The notes under the pieces are model-generated. The model worked only from the letters and a program-made list of their open reading frames with translations. It was not told the DNA's origin and did no database searches. Source: Thermasporomyces composti (GTDB lineage Bacteria > Actinomycetota > Actinomycetes > Propionibacteriales > Actinopolymorphaceae). From it: DNA of 64,000 nucleotides. Shown piece after piece: positions 7,888 through 16,919 of this stretch (its first letter is position 1; each line of letters opens with the position of its first letter). The DNA lies in NCBI RefSeq assembly GCF_003386795.1, contig NZ_QTUC01000001.1, positions 1,302,001-1,366,000 of the forward strand, given 5' to 3'. Position numbers and translations under genes: made by a program.

Positions 7888-9121
7888 CTTCCGCAGCCTA
7901 GTGGCTACCGACCGCTGTCGGTCACCAGATCACCAGAGGAGACATCGGAGGCGACGAGGCCCCACCTTGTGGACCACTCCACGAGTGCCGCGTGACTCGG
8001 CGACCGTGCGCCCGAACACCCCCCCAGCGAATCACACGTCGCCTCACCTGTGTCATTTCGAAGACATTCTCTCCAGAACGATTGTGGTATCACGAATTGC
8101 TTTCCGAGATCCGGCGATGAAATTCAGCTAGAACACGAGGAAACAATCCCTCGAAAATACCGGAGGTGAGCGCGACAGAATCGACAGAACGAGCTCGAGT
8201 ACACAGACCTCTAAACGCGAGAGGCGATTCCTACGGGAGGGCTCCCGCTGGCCCGGGAGCGGCCGACCCAGGACGCGGCGAGGGTCTCGCCGCCGCCCCT
8301 CGTCCGGCCGGACGACCACGATCCGGCTGACCGGAATCGGCCAGCCGGATCCGGTCACTCCTCTTGTCAGGTCCTCTGCCACAGCTCTCAGCGCGGCGAA
8401 TTCGCCAGGCCAGGCACCGCGAGAGCCGACCTGGCGCCACTCTTCTCGCTCCGCAGCGACGACCTGACACCAGGTGAGGGCGTGTACGCCCAACTCTCTG
8501 AGATCGCTCCCAGACCGGCATAACACACCGCCGAAAACGGTCGCCTTCCGTCATAGCCCGATTACCTGAGGTAGCGACGAGCCGAGAGAAGATGACAACT
8601 CGATGTCCCCCTCTTGGAACGCAGGCCGCCTGGCCTTAACATGCCCGAAAATTGAGCGGCCCTGGAGTCTCCCCGGGCCGTGCCTACACCGTGTCCGGAA
8701 GAGGTAACGAGACGGTCGCGACGCAATGACGGAGCCAGCACGCGCAACGGAATGGGACCGCAGCGGGAGTACCTCCTCAGGCCGCGGCACCCTTTCTTGC
8801 CCGTCCCCGGCTCGTCGCCCCGCGCCCGCCTCGCCGATCTTCGTGAGCTGTGCATGACCCACGTCACGACACCAGGCGTCCCGCTCGCGGCAGGCCATGG
8901 TTGCCTCCGAGCCGGGACCCCGGCGGTCATGACCGACAGCCCACGACCCTCTTCCACCAACCTGCGCACACCGATAACCAGCGCACACCGAAGCGGCCGG
9001 GGTGTCCGCGACGGCGCCCCGCGGTGGGGCCGCTTTGGTGGTCGATCCACGTGGAGCCCGCGCCTCCAGGGGACTGGGAGCACGCGGGCTCGTGGCCCCT
9101 TGGACGAAAGGGCACACCCTG
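7888..9121. other. 1.2-kb region without a convincing gene
   Basis: Open frames here on both strands (for example minus 8128-8526 and 8551-9117) lack a recognisable domain, clear ribosome binding sites or normal codon bias, so I reject them. About 8040-8220 is unusually AT-rich for this genome. The last few hundred bases must hold the promoter and leader of the binding-protein gene at 9122. An inverted repeat lies at 8321-8350. The stretch could be a decayed gene or a long regulatory region. Confidence 0.5.
8321..8350. repeat. Inverted repeat, 9-bp arms
   Basis: ATCCGGCTG at 8321-8329 and CAGCCGGAT at 8342-8350 are perfect reverse complements around a 12-base loop. It lies in gene-poor DNA and has no T-run. 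It could be a protein-binding palindrome or a remnant terminator. Confidence 0.5.
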
Positions 9122-11278
9122 ATGACTGAGAAGGCGACGCTTGACCGTCGTACGTTCCTCTACACTTCCGCCGCCGCCGCGGGCGCCGTCATGCTGGGCG
9201 CCTGCTCGAGTAACGCAAACAACCAGACGGGTTCCTCCGGGCAGGGTGGCGACAACGGCAAGGCCACCAGCGACCCGTCCCAGAAGGGATCCGAGACCAA
9301 GCCCTTGCCCAAGCCGGCGTCCTTCCAGGAAGCGCCGATGCTGAAGGAGCTCGTCGAGAAGGGCGAGCTGCCGCCGGTCGAGGAGCGGCTCCCGGAGAAC
9401 CCGTACGTGATCCCGCACCGTTGGGTGAAGCCGGGCAAGTACGGCGGCCAGCTGCTGATGATCAGCGACAAGGCCAGCGGTGGCGCCATCGCCGCGTCGA
9501 ACAAGGAGTACATGTACGGGCACTCCCTGCTCCGCTGGCTCAACGACGGACTGGACATCGGGCCCGGCCTGGTCGAGAGCTGGGAGTCCAACGAGGACGC
9601 CACCGAGTGGACCCTCCACTTCCGCAAGGGTCTGAAGTGGTCGGACGGCCACCCGTGGACCACCGCGGACATCATGTTCTGGTGGGAGGACATGGTCCTC
9701 AACGAGGAGCACACCGACACCCCGCCAGATGAGTGCAAGTCCGGCAAGGGCACGGTCGCCACGCTCGAGGCTCCCGACGACTACACGCTCGTCATGAAGT
9801 TCGACGCGCCCGCGCCGCTCACCGCCGACCGCCTGGCCATGTGGGTCAAGGGCACGGTCGGCAACGGCCCCAAGTGGATGGCGCCGGCCCACTACGCCAA
9901 GCAGTTCCACCCCAAGTACAACCCGAACGTTCCTAAGAACTGGGCCGAGGCCGGCGGGTTGTTCGAGCAGAAGGTCGACTTCTCGCGCAACCCCGAGTGC
10001 CCCACGATGAACGGGTGGAAGCTGAAGTCCCACACTGAGGGCCGCTCCATCGTCTGGGAGCGCAACCCGTACTACTACGCCGTGATGCCGAACGGCGACC
10101 AGCTGCCCTACATCGACCAGCTGACCATGTCGATCGTGGCCGACAAGGAAGTCGGCAAGCTGCAGATACAGCAGGGCAAGCTGGACTACGTCCACGGCCC
10201 CTTCTACTCCACGGACGTCGCCGACATCTCCACCATGAAGCGGACGGAGTCGACGTCCAACCTGGAGGTCATCCTCTGGGACGGCGGCTCGGGTACGGGG
10301 TCGATGTTCTTCTTCAACTACGACCACCCCGACGAGAAGTTCCGCAAGCTCATCCGTGAGCCCAAGTTCCGCAAGGCGCTCTCGCTCGCCGTCAACCGCG
10401 CGGAGATCCAGAAGTCCGTCTACTTCACCACCGGTGAGCCCACGACCGGGACGCTGAGCCCGAAGGCCATCGAGTACGTCATCAACGACGAGGGCAAGCG
10501 GATCTACCAGGAGTGGCGCGACTCGGCGGTCAAGTACGACCCCGAGACGGCCAAGAAGATGCTCGACGAGCTCGGGGTCGTCGACAAGGACGGCGACGGG
10601 CTCCGGGAGTTCCCCGACGGCTCCAAGCTGCGGATCACGCTGGACTACCCAGCCAACACCGCCCAGGAGCACATCCAGAAGAACCAGCTCCTCGCCCAGC
10701 ACTGGAAGGCGATCGGTATCGACGCCCGACTCAACCCCGTCGCGCCGGAGGGCTGGAGTGACCAGTGGAAGGCCGGTCGGCTCACCTCCACCACGGCGTG
10801 GGAGGTCGGCGACGGCCCGAACCACCTGGTCTACCCGCAGTGGCTGGTGCCGATCGAGTCCGAGCGGTGGGCGCCGCTCGAGGGTCAGTGGTACAACGTC
10901 CGCGGCACCCCCGAGGAGAAGACCGAGCTCGATGTCGACCCGTACAAGCGGACTCCGCCGCGGATGGAGCCCGAGCCCGGCGGGCCGATCGAGCAGCTGT
11001 GGAAGCTCTACGACCAGACCCGGGTCGAGCCGGACGAGATGACCCGGCACCGCTTGGTCTGGGACATGATCAAGATCCACATCGAGCACGGTCCGTTCTT
11101 CATGGGCACCGTGGCCAACACGCCACGCGTCATCCTCGCGAAGAAGGATCTGCGCAACGTCCCGCGCCGGGAGAACCTCGCGCAGGGTGGCTTCGCCAAC
11201 CCGTGGATCCACCCGACGCCCGCGGTCTACGACCCGGAGACCTACTACTGGGAGAACCCGGAGCAGCACCAGCCGTAG
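9122..11278 (+). CDS. ABC transporter substrate-binding lipoprotein, family 5
   Basis: 718 residues from ATG 9122. The N-terminus (MTEKATLDRRTFLYTSAAAAG...LGACSS) combines an RR-containing signal with a lipobox cysteine near residue 26, so the protein is a lipoprotein on the outer face of the membrane, possibly Tat-exported. The mature part is an SBP_bac_5 fold: RKGLKWSDGHPWTTADIMFWWED near residue 178, and an NPYYYAVMPNGDQLPYIDQL element common in the large oligosaccharide- or peptide-binding members. Two permease and two ATPase genes follow, making a full importer. The ligand is not deducible. The protein resembles the orphan binding protein at 36374 and may bind an oligosaccharide rather than a peptide. 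Confidence 0.93.
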   Translation: MTEKATLDRRTFLYTSAAAAGAVMLGACSSNANNQTGSSGQGGDNGKATSDPSQKGSETKPLPKPASFQEAPMLKELVEKGELPPVEERLPENPYVIPHRWVKPGKYGGQLLMISDKASGGAIAASNKEYMYGHSLLRWLNDGLDIGPGLVESWESNEDATEWTLHFRKGLKWSDGHPWTTADIMFWWEDMVLNEEHTDTPPDECKSGKGTVATLEAPDDYTLVMKFDAPAPLTADRLAMWVKGTVGNGPKWMAPAHYAKQFHPKYNPNVPKNWAEAGGLFEQKVDFSRNPECPTMNGWKLKSHTEGRSIVWERNPYYYAVMPNGDQLPYIDQLTMSIVADKEVGKLQIQQGKLDYVHGPFYSTDVADISTMKRTESTSNLEVILWDGGSGTGSMFFFNYDHPDEKFRKLIREPKFRKALSLAVNRAEIQKSVYFTTGEPTTGTLSPKAIEYVINDEGKRIYQEWRDSAVKYDPETAKKMLDELGVVDKDGDGLREFPDGSKLRITLDYPANTAQEHIQKNQLLAQHWKAIGIDARLNPVAPEGWSDQWKAGRLTSTTAWEVGDGPNHLVYPQWLVPIESERWAPLEGQWYNVRGTPEEKTELDVDPYKRTPPRMEPEPGGPIEQLWKLYDQTRVEPDEMTRHRLVWDMIKIHIEHGPFFMGTVANTPRVILAKKDLRNVPRRENLAQGGFANPWIHPTPAVYDPETYYWENPEQHQP

Positions 11279-11295
11279 GCGCGCCGTGGTGCGAC

Positions 11296-11325
11296 TAGGG
11301 GGCCGCCCCTCGGAGCGGCCCCCTA
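11296..11325 (+). terminator. Strong stem-loop between binding-protein and permease genes
   Basis: TAGGGGGCCGC (11296-11306) pairs with GCGGCCCCCTA (11315-11325) around an 8-base loop, 18 bp after the binding-protein stop. There is no T-run. Such intercistronic hairpins usually stabilise the upstream message or partly terminate, giving more binding protein than permease. Confidence 0.65.
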
Positions 11326-11385
11326 CCGCGCCCCCGACGAGCACCTGTCAGACCACGAGCCAACTGACTGGGGGAGACACCCGCG

Positions 11386-12372
11386 ATGGTTGCCTTCATT
11401 GTCCGGCGCTGCCTCTACATGGTGGTGACGCTCTTCGTCATCTCGATCGTCAGCTTCATCCTCATCGAGGCGCCTCCCGGCGACGCGCTGACGGCCGAGA
11501 TCCAGCGGCTGCGCAGCATCGGCAACAACGTGTCCGAGGACCAGATCAAGGCGCTCGAAGAGCGCTACGGCATGAACGATCCCGTCCTGGTGAAGTACGG
11601 CAAGTGGGCTAGCGGCTTCATCGTGGGCGACTTCGGGCAGTCGTTCACCCACCGGACCGAGGTGTCCGAGCTGATCTGGGGCCGGATGGGCTACACCGTC
11701 CTGCTCGCCGGCACCTCGCTCATCCTCGCCTGGCTCATCGCGATACCCATCGGTGTCTACTCAGCGACCCACCGATATTCGCCGCTCGACTACGTCATCA
11801 CGCTCTTCCAGTTCATCGGTGTCGCCATCCCCGAGTTCCTGCTCGCTCTGATCGTGCTCGTCTTCGCGGCGCGGTTCCTCGGGATGGACGTCGGCGGGCT
11901 CTTCTCGGTTGACTTCGAGGAGAAGCCGTGGAGCTTCGCGAAGTTCGTCGACCTCCTCAAGCACCTGTGGATCCCGCTCGTCGTCATCTCCGCGAGCAGC
12001 ACCGCCTGGCTCACCCGTGTCATGCGAGCCAACCTGCTCGACGTCCTCAACCAGCAGTACATCCAGACCGCGCGCGCGAAGGGGGTTCTCGAGCGCCGGG
12101 TCATCTGGAAGCACGCGGTGCGGAACGCCGTCCACCCGCTGATCATGGCCGCGGGTACGACGCTCCCGGTCATCATCTCCGGCGAGGCGATCGTCGGCAT
12201 CGTGCTCAACCTGCCGACGATCGGGCCGTTGTTCCTGGACGCTCTGATCAACCAGGATATGTACCTCGCGGTGAGCGTCCTGATGCTCCTGTCCATCCTG
12301 TTGGTCATCGGCAACCTGCTTGCCGACATCGCGCTGGCCTGGGTCGACCCGCGGGCCCGTTCGGCGGAATGA
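11386..12372 (+). CDS. ABC transporter permease, DppB/OppB type
   Basis: 328 residues, six predicted membrane segments starting with VVTLFVISIVSFILIEAPPGD. The N-terminal extracytoplasmic loop (about residues 30-100) has LEERYGMNDPVLVKYGKW, the usual OppB feature. The BPD_transp_1 domain contains the EAA loop (ARAKGVLERRVIWKHAVRNA, about residues 225-245), which docks on the ATPase. The protein forms half of the transmembrane channel of the family-5 importer. The gene begins 107 bp after the binding-protein gene, beyond a stem-loop, and is followed after 13 bp by the second permease. Confidence 0.94.
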   Translation: MVAFIVRRCLYMVVTLFVISIVSFILIEAPPGDALTAEIQRLRSIGNNVSEDQIKALEERYGMNDPVLVKYGKWASGFIVGDFGQSFTHRTEVSELIWGRMGYTVLLAGTSLILAWLIAIPIGVYSATHRYSPLDYVITLFQFIGVAIPEFLLALIVLVFAARFLGMDVGGLFSVDFEEKPWSFAKFVDLLKHLWIPLVVISASSTAWLTRVMRANLLDVLNQQYIQTARAKGVLERRVIWKHAVRNAVHPLIMAAGTTLPVIISGEAIVGIVLNLPTIGPLFLDALINQDMYLAVSVLMLLSILLVIGNLLADIALAWVDPRARSAE

Positions 12373-12385
12373 GAGGGAGCCACTG

Positions 12386-13504
12386 ATGGCAATCGTTCAG
12401 GAACCCACCCACGACCCCACCGCCCAGCCCACCGAGCGTTCGAGCGATGTCGGCGAGGTCTCGCAGTGGCGGCTGATGTGGCGGCGCTTCAAGCAGAGCA
12501 AGCTCGCGGTCGCCGGTGGCCTCATCCTCCTGGTCATGTACGTGATCGCGCTGTTCGCGCCGTTCCTCGCCCCGAACGACCCCAACCAGGTCGACTCCGA
12601 CAACAAGAACACCGCCCCGTCGCGGCTCACCTGGGACGGCGGGCTCGCGATCTGCGGACAGCGGCAGGAGCTCAACGAGGAGAACTTCGAGTTCGTCTAC
12701 GTCGTCGACTGCAACACCACCCACAAGATCCAGTGGTTCGGCAAGGGGTGGGAGTACAAGTTCCTCGGCCTGTTCACCACGGACCGACACCTGATGACGG
12801 TCGAGGAGCCGGCCAAGCTCTACCTGTGGGGTGCCGACCTCGATGGCCGTGACGTCTTCGCCCGGACACTCATCGGGTCCCGGGTGTCGCTCACGATCGG
12901 TCTGTTCGGTGTCGCGATCGGCACCATCCTCGCCGCGATCATCGGCACCATCTCCGGCTACTTCGGTGGGATGGTCGACAACATCATCCAGCGGCTGATC
13001 GAGATCATCCTCTCGGTCCCGACCCTGCCGCTGTGGGCGACGATGGCCGCGGTGCTGCCCCGAGACATGTCGGTCACCAAGCGGTACTTCCTGATCACCT
13101 TGATCCTGTCGCTCGTGGCCTGGGCCGGTCTGGCCCGGCAGGTCCGCGGCAAGGTCATGTCGTACGCCTCCGCCGACTACGTCGCGGCGGCTCGCGCGGC
13201 CGGCAGCGGCCACACGCGGATCATCCTGACGCACATGGTGCCCAACTCCGTGAGCCACCTGGTGGTCGTCACCATGCTGGCCATCCCCGGCACGATCATC
13301 GCCGAGACCTCGCTGTCGTTCCTCGGCATCGGCATGCTGCCACCAGCGGTGAGCTGGGGTGTCCTGCTGCAGGACGCCCAGAAGGTCCAGGTGGTCACCC
13401 AGTACCCCTGGATGCTCATCCCCGCGCTCGCGGTCATCATCGCCGTCACCTGCTACCAGCTCCTCGGTGACGGCGTTCGGGACGCGGTGGACCCGTACGG
13501 CTGA
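12386..13504 (+). CDS. ABC transporter permease, DppC/OppC type, with long external loop
   Basis: 372 residues from ATG 12386, with GAGAGGGAG 7 bases upstream. It is the partner of the preceding permease. The first membrane segment is near residues 45-65 and the EAA loop (AARAAGSGHTRIILTHMVPN) near 270. OppC proteins are usually about 300 residues. The extra length is an extracytoplasmic insert between the first two membrane segments, roughly residues 68-155, with two cysteines (in LAICGQ and VVDCNT) that could form a disulfide. The insert may contact the binding protein. The N-terminus before the first segment is hydrophilic. Confidence 0.93.
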   Translation: MAIVQEPTHDPTAQPTERSSDVGEVSQWRLMWRRFKQSKLAVAGGLILLVMYVIALFAPFLAPNDPNQVDSDNKNTAPSRLTWDGGLAICGQRQELNEENFEFVYVVDCNTTHKIQWFGKGWEYKFLGLFTTDRHLMTVEEPAKLYLWGADLDGRDVFARTLIGSRVSLTIGLFGVAIGTILAAIIGTISGYFGGMVDNIIQRLIEIILSVPTLPLWATMAAVLPRDMSVTKRYFLITLILSLVAWAGLARQVRGKVMSYASADYVAAARAAGSGHTRIILTHMVPNSVSHLVVVTMLAIPGTIIAETSLSFLGIGMLPPAVSWGVLLQDAQKVQVVTQYPWMLIPALAVIIAVTCYQLLGDGVRDAVDPYG

Positions 13505-13560
13505 TCCGCGACGGTCCCGTGAGCAAGCGACCAACCAGCGAAGAGGGCAGGGTCCGGACA

Positions 13561-14772
13561 ATGACTGAGGCAACGGTCAGCACCACCACCGACGTCGAGA
13601 TGCCGAGCGACACGGTCGTGAGCGTTCGCGACCTCCACGTGGAGTTCCCCACCCAGGTGGGCCTGGTTCGCGCGCTGAACGGCGTGAGCTTCGACGTCCC
13701 ACGGGGCAAGGTGCTCGGCATCGTGGGCGAGAGCGGGTGCGGCAAGAGCGTGACCGCCCGGGCGATTCTGCGGATCATCGAGCGGCCCGGACGCATCGTC
13801 AGCGGCAACATCTACTTCCGGCCGCAGCGCCACTTGCGGGACGAGCCCGGTGGCACGCGCCGTTCCGAGAAAGGCCAACGGAAAGGCGGCCAGGAGCACT
13901 CCTTGGACGGCGGCATCGTCGACCTGACGGCGATGGACCCGAACAGCCCGGAGATCCGAGCGATCCGCGGCCAGGAGATCTCGATGATCTTCCAGGAGCC
14001 GATGACGTCGCTCAACCCGGTCTACACCGTCGGGAACCAGATCGAGGAAGCGATCCTGCTCCACCAGACCTCCGACCGCGACGAGGCGCACCGGCGAGCG
14101 GTGGAGATCCTGCGTCGGGTCGGCATGCCGAACCCCGAGCGGATCGCCCGCAGCTACCCGCACCAGCTCAGCGGTGGTATGCGCCAGCGCGCGATGATCG
14201 CGATGGCGTTGTCGTGTACGCCGACCCTGCTCATCGCCGATGAGCCGACGACGGCGCTCGACGTGACGACCGAGGCCCAGATCCTGGAGCTCATGCGGGA
14301 GCTCCAGGCCGACTTCGGGATGTCCATCATGTTCATCACCCACAGCATGGGCGTGGTCGCCCAGCTGTGCGACGAGGTGGTGGTCATGTACCTCGGCCGG
14401 GTCGTCGAGCGGGCGAACGTCGAGGACCTCTTCTACAACCCGAAGCACCCGTACACCGTCTCCTTGCTGCGCTCGATCCCTCGGCTCGGCGTCAACCGTG
14501 GACAGAAGCTCGAGGTGATCAAGGGGTCCGTCCCCGACCCCTACTCCCGGGTGCCCGGCTGCCCCTTCCATCCGCGTTGCCCGAGTGCGATGCCGGGCCT
14601 CTGCGACAAGGTGCTGCCGTTGGAGACCCCGGTCCCCGGCGACACCGCCCACACGGTGCGCTGCCACCTCTACCCCGGCAGCACACCCGCGGACGCCGCG
14701 TCTAGCACCGCGCCGAACGCCCAACCGTCCACCGCCGCGCCCTCCGGCACCGACTCCCCCGCGGGCAACTAG
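13561..14772 (+). CDS. ABC transporter ATP-binding protein, DppD/OppD type
   Basis: 403 residues from ATG 13561, with AGGG upstream. A GTG at 13519 would add 14 residues. Walker A is GESGCGKS (about residues 57-64), the signature is LSGGMRQRA, Walker B is [12 protein letters not shown], and an H-loop (FITHSMG) follows. The C-terminal oligopeptide-transporter domain has the cysteine cluster [16 protein letters not shown]. After the first helix there is an unusual basic, hydrophilic insert of about 35 residues ([17 protein letters not shown]), and the last 30 residues are Ala/Ser/Pro-rich. It powers the family-5 importer together with the next gene. Confidence 0.94.
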   Translation: MTEATVSTTTDVEMPSDTVVSVRDLHVEFPTQVGLVRALNGVSFDVPRGKVLGIVGESGCGKSVTARAILRIIERPGRIVSGNIYFRPQRHLRDEPGGTRRSEKGQRKGGQEHSLDGGIVDLTAMDPNSPEIRAIRGQEISMIFQEPMTSLNPVYTVGNQIEEAILLHQTSDRDEAHRRAVEILRRVGMPNPERIARSYPHQLSGGMRQRAMIAMALSCTPTLLIADEPTTALDVTTEAQILELMRELQADFGMSIMFITHSMGVVAQLCDEVVVMYLGRVVERANVEDLFYNPKHPYTVSLLRSIPRLGVNRGQKLEVIKGSVPDPYSRVPGCPFHPRCPSAMPGLCDKVLPLETPVPGDTAHTVRCHLYPGSTPADAASSTAPNAQPSTAAPSGTDSPAGN

Positions 14773-14784
14773 GAGGAATCGATC

Positions 14785-15855
14785 GTGAACGACACTCTGC
14801 TCGAGGTCAAAGGACTGAAGAAGTACTTCCCGATCAAGCAGGGATTCCTCAGGCGTGTCGTGGGCCACGTCCGGGCCGTCGACGGTGTCGACCTGACCAT
14901 CAAGCGCGGGGAGACGTTCGCCATCGTGGGCGAGAGTGGGTGCGGCAAGAGCACCACCGGCCGGACGATCCTGCGGCTGGAGGAGCCGACCGAGGGGGAG
15001 GTCATCTTCCACCACAGCGAGCTGGGTCCGGTCAACGTCGAGAAGGCCGACTCGAAGACCCTGCGGCGGATCCGGCCGGAGATGCAGATCATCTTCCAGG
15101 ACCCCTTCTCCTCACTGGACTCCCGGATGACCGTGGGCCGGATCATCGCCGAGCCGATGATCATCAATAACACCCTGAGCGGGCGCGCGCTGAAGGACCG
15201 GGTGGCCGAGCTGCTCACGGTGGTGGGTCTGCGTCCGGAGCACGCCAGCCGCTACCCGCACGCGTTCAGCGGTGGCCAGCGCCAGCGGATCGGTATCGCT
15301 CGCGCCTTGGCGCTGAACCCGAAGCTGATCGTGTGCGACGAGCCGGTCTCCGCGCTCGACGTCTCCGTCCAGGCGCAGGTCCTCAACCTGCTCGAGGATT
15401 TGCAGGAGCGGTTCGACCTGACGTACCTGTTCATCTCCCACGACCTCAGCGTCGTCGAGCACATCGCCGACCGCGTCGCGGTGATGTACGTCGGTCGTGT
15501 GGTCGAGGTCGCGTCGACCGACGAGCTCTTCTACAACCCGAAGATGCCGTACACCGAGGCGTTGCTGTCCGCGCTGCCCAAGCCGGACCCGCGAAACCGG
15601 GTACGGCCGACTGTCTTGTCCGGCGAGGTGCCGAGCCCGGCCAACCCGCCATCGGGGTGCTACTTCCACCCCCGCTGCCCCTACGCCCAGGAGATCTGCA
15701 AGAAGGAGACTCCGCAGCTGCGGGACGTTGGCGGGAACCACCTGGCCGCGTGCCACTTCGCCGACCAGCTCCAGCTCAAGGGTGCGACGCCGTTGACGGA
15801 GGTTCCAGCTCCGCCGGTCCTCTCCACGCCCACGACACAGGAGGCGACACAGTGA
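14785..15855 (+). CDS. ABC transporter ATP-binding protein, DppF/OppF type
   Basis: 356 residues. The GTG start at 14785 has AGGAGG 8 bases upstream, 12 bp after the previous stop. Walker A is GESGCGKST, the signature is [16 protein letters not shown], and Walker B is [12 protein letters not shown], followed by the D-loop and [11 protein letters not shown]. The C-terminal domain again ends with a cysteine cluster ([15 protein letters not shown]). It is the second ATPase of the importer. Its stop codon overlaps the GTG of the next gene, which ties that unusual gene to the transporter operon. Confidence 0.95.
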   Translation: MNDTLLEVKGLKKYFPIKQGFLRRVVGHVRAVDGVDLTIKRGETFAIVGESGCGKSTTGRTILRLEEPTEGEVIFHHSELGPVNVEKADSKTLRRIRPEMQIIFQDPFSSLDSRMTVGRIIAEPMIINNTLSGRALKDRVAELLTVVGLRPEHASRYPHAFSGGQRQRIGIARALALNPKLIVCDEPVSALDVSVQAQVLNLLEDLQERFDLTYLFISHDLSVVEHIADRVAVMYVGRVVEVASTDELFYNPKMPYTEALLSALPKPDPRNRVRPTVLSGEVPSPANPPSGCYFHPRCPYAQEICKKETPQLRDVGGNHLAACHFADQLQLKGATPLTEVPAPPVLSTPTTQEATQ

Positions 15856-16397
15856 CGAAGACGGCGCGCGAGGGCCGCCCCCGGTTCACCGGTGTCAGCA
15901 CGTACCAGGACCCGCTCGGCCGGTTCACCTTCCGCTACCCCTGGGACTGGCACCAGTACGACCTGGACGGCGACCGCGAGGGAGTCATGTTCGCTCCCGA
16001 GGAACCGCCGGACACCTACTTCGCCGCCTGGGTGAGCAAGCTCGACGAGCACGTCGTCGCCGAGGATCTCGACGTCCTGCGTGAGGGCGTCGAGGCCGGC
16101 CTGGCCCAGCTCGCCAACTACCAGGTAGAGAAGGCCAAGGACGACGTGCTCAGCAACCTCGTCAAGATCGAGCGGATCTACACCTTCGACGACGGCGGGA
16201 CGACCCGGAAGCGTCGGGTGTGGATCCTCTACGTCGACACCTGGCAGATGGTCCTGGTGTTCCAGGGTGCGACGCCGGAGGACTACCACTACTGGCTGCC
16301 GATGGGCAACTACATCTTCGCGACGTTCCAGCTCCCCGAGGCGCTGTGGTTCGCCACGGACCGGGACCTGCGGGCGTACGACAGCTACGACGGCTGA
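15852..16397 (+). CDS. Conserved PsbP-like protein coupled to the ABC importer operon
   Basis: 181 residues. The GTG at 15852 overlaps the stop of the OppF-type gene (GTGA), so it is translated with the transporter. There is no signal peptide or membrane segment, so it should be cytoplasmic. The sequence suggests a mixed alpha/beta PsbP/DUF1795-like domain: a [11 protein letters not shown] start typical of that fold, a [11 protein letters not shown] strand, the long helix [15 protein letters not shown], and [26 protein letters not shown] near the end. I know no function for it. Its position as the fifth cistron suggests a role in handling the imported compound or in transporter assembly. The fold assignment is tentative. 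Confidence 0.75.
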   Translation: MTKTAREGRPRFTGVSTYQDPLGRFTFRYPWDWHQYDLDGDREGVMFAPEEPPDTYFAAWVSKLDEHVVAEDLDVLREGVEAGLAQLANYQVEKAKDDVLSNLVKIERIYTFDDGGTTRKRRVWILYVDTWQMVLVFQGATPEDYHYWLPMGNYIFATFQLPEALWFATDRDLRAYDSYDG

Positions 16398-16401
16398 GCC
16401 C

Positions 16402-16428
16402 TTAGCAGTCACACTAGAAGAGTGCTAA
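16402..16428 (+). promoter_or_regulatory. CIRCE element (HrcA operator)
   Basis: TTAGCAGTC at 16402-16410, a 9-base spacer, and GAGTGCTAA at 16420-16428. The CIRCE consensus is TTAGCACTC-N9-GAGTGCTAA, so only one base (G for C in the left arm) differs and the spacing is exact. It lies 54 bp before the GTG of the FmdB-type gene. Known: HrcA binds CIRCE and represses heat-shock genes, mainly groESL. I infer heat induction of the downstream gene. Confidence 0.88.
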
Positions 16429-16481
16429 TCTGAGCGCGCGTGTGCCCGCCTTCGTGGCGGCGTCTACGACATGGAGGGGCA

Positions 16482-16757
16482 GTGCCGACATACCAGTACG
16501 CCTGTGTCGAATGCGACGAGAGGCTCGAAGTCGTCCAGAAGTTCACCGACGAGCCGCTTCGCGAGTGCCCCAGCTGCCAGGGACAGCTGCGTAAGGTCTT
16601 CAGTCCCGTCGGTGTGGTCTTCAAGGGCTCGGGGTTCTACCGCACCGACAGCCGCTCGGACAGCAACGGAAAGAAGAGCAGCTCCTCGTCGAGCTCGTCG
16701 TCCGACAGCTCCAGCAGCTCGGACAGCTCGAGCTCGTCGTCCTCGTCCGCGGCCTGA
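16482..16757 (+). CDS. FmdB-family zinc-ribbon protein with poly-serine tail (Ruc-like)
   Basis: 91 residues from GTG 16482 with GGAGGGG just upstream. Residues 1-45 form a zinc ribbon of the FmdB/CxxC_CxxC_SSSS family (CVEC near residue 8 and CPSC near 29). The GVVFKGSGFYRTD element completes it. From about residue 55 the chain is disordered: KKS, then nearly only serine with a few Asp residues up to a final AA. In M. tuberculosis the relative Rv0991c (Ruc) is, as I recall, a redox-regulated chaperone with a disordered tail, controlled by HrcA. The CIRCE element upstream here supports the same role. A terminator hairpin follows. Confidence 0.88.
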   Translation: MPTYQYACVECDERLEVVQKFTDEPLRECPSCQGQLRKVFSPVGVVFKGSGFYRTDSRSDSNGKKSSSSSSSSSDSSSSSDSSSSSSSSAA

Positions 16758-16789
16758 GTCGGCCGGCGGGCACCGCGATCGAGCCACGC

Positions 16790-16813
16790 CCTGGGCGGCC
16801 CGCGCCGCCCAGG
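16790..16813 (+). terminator. GC-rich hairpin after the FmdB-type gene
   Basis: CCTGGGCGGC (16790-16799) pairs perfectly with GCCGCCCAGG (16804-16813) around a 4-base loop, 33 bp past the stop codon. No T-run follows, as is usual for terminators in high-GC actinobacteria. Confidence 0.65.
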
Positions 16814-16919
16814 TGGCGCGTATGCGGCAGGCCATCGAGCCGTCGTCCACAGATCCTCGAGCGGCGTCTCCCTGTGGACGACGCCGTTGACGGCGCGCTC
16901 GTTCTCTACGCTGTGGCGC

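Noticed and set aside
8128-8554. Two overlapping minus-strand frames of 132 and 107 codons
   Set aside because: They compete in different frames, have no ribosome binding site or recognisable domain, and the DNA lacks the third-position GC bias of genuine genes here.
8927-11344. An 805-codon minus-strand open frame
   Set aside because: It is the antisense shadow of the binding-protein gene at 9122. The composition is Arg/Val/Leu/Asp-rich without any fold signature.
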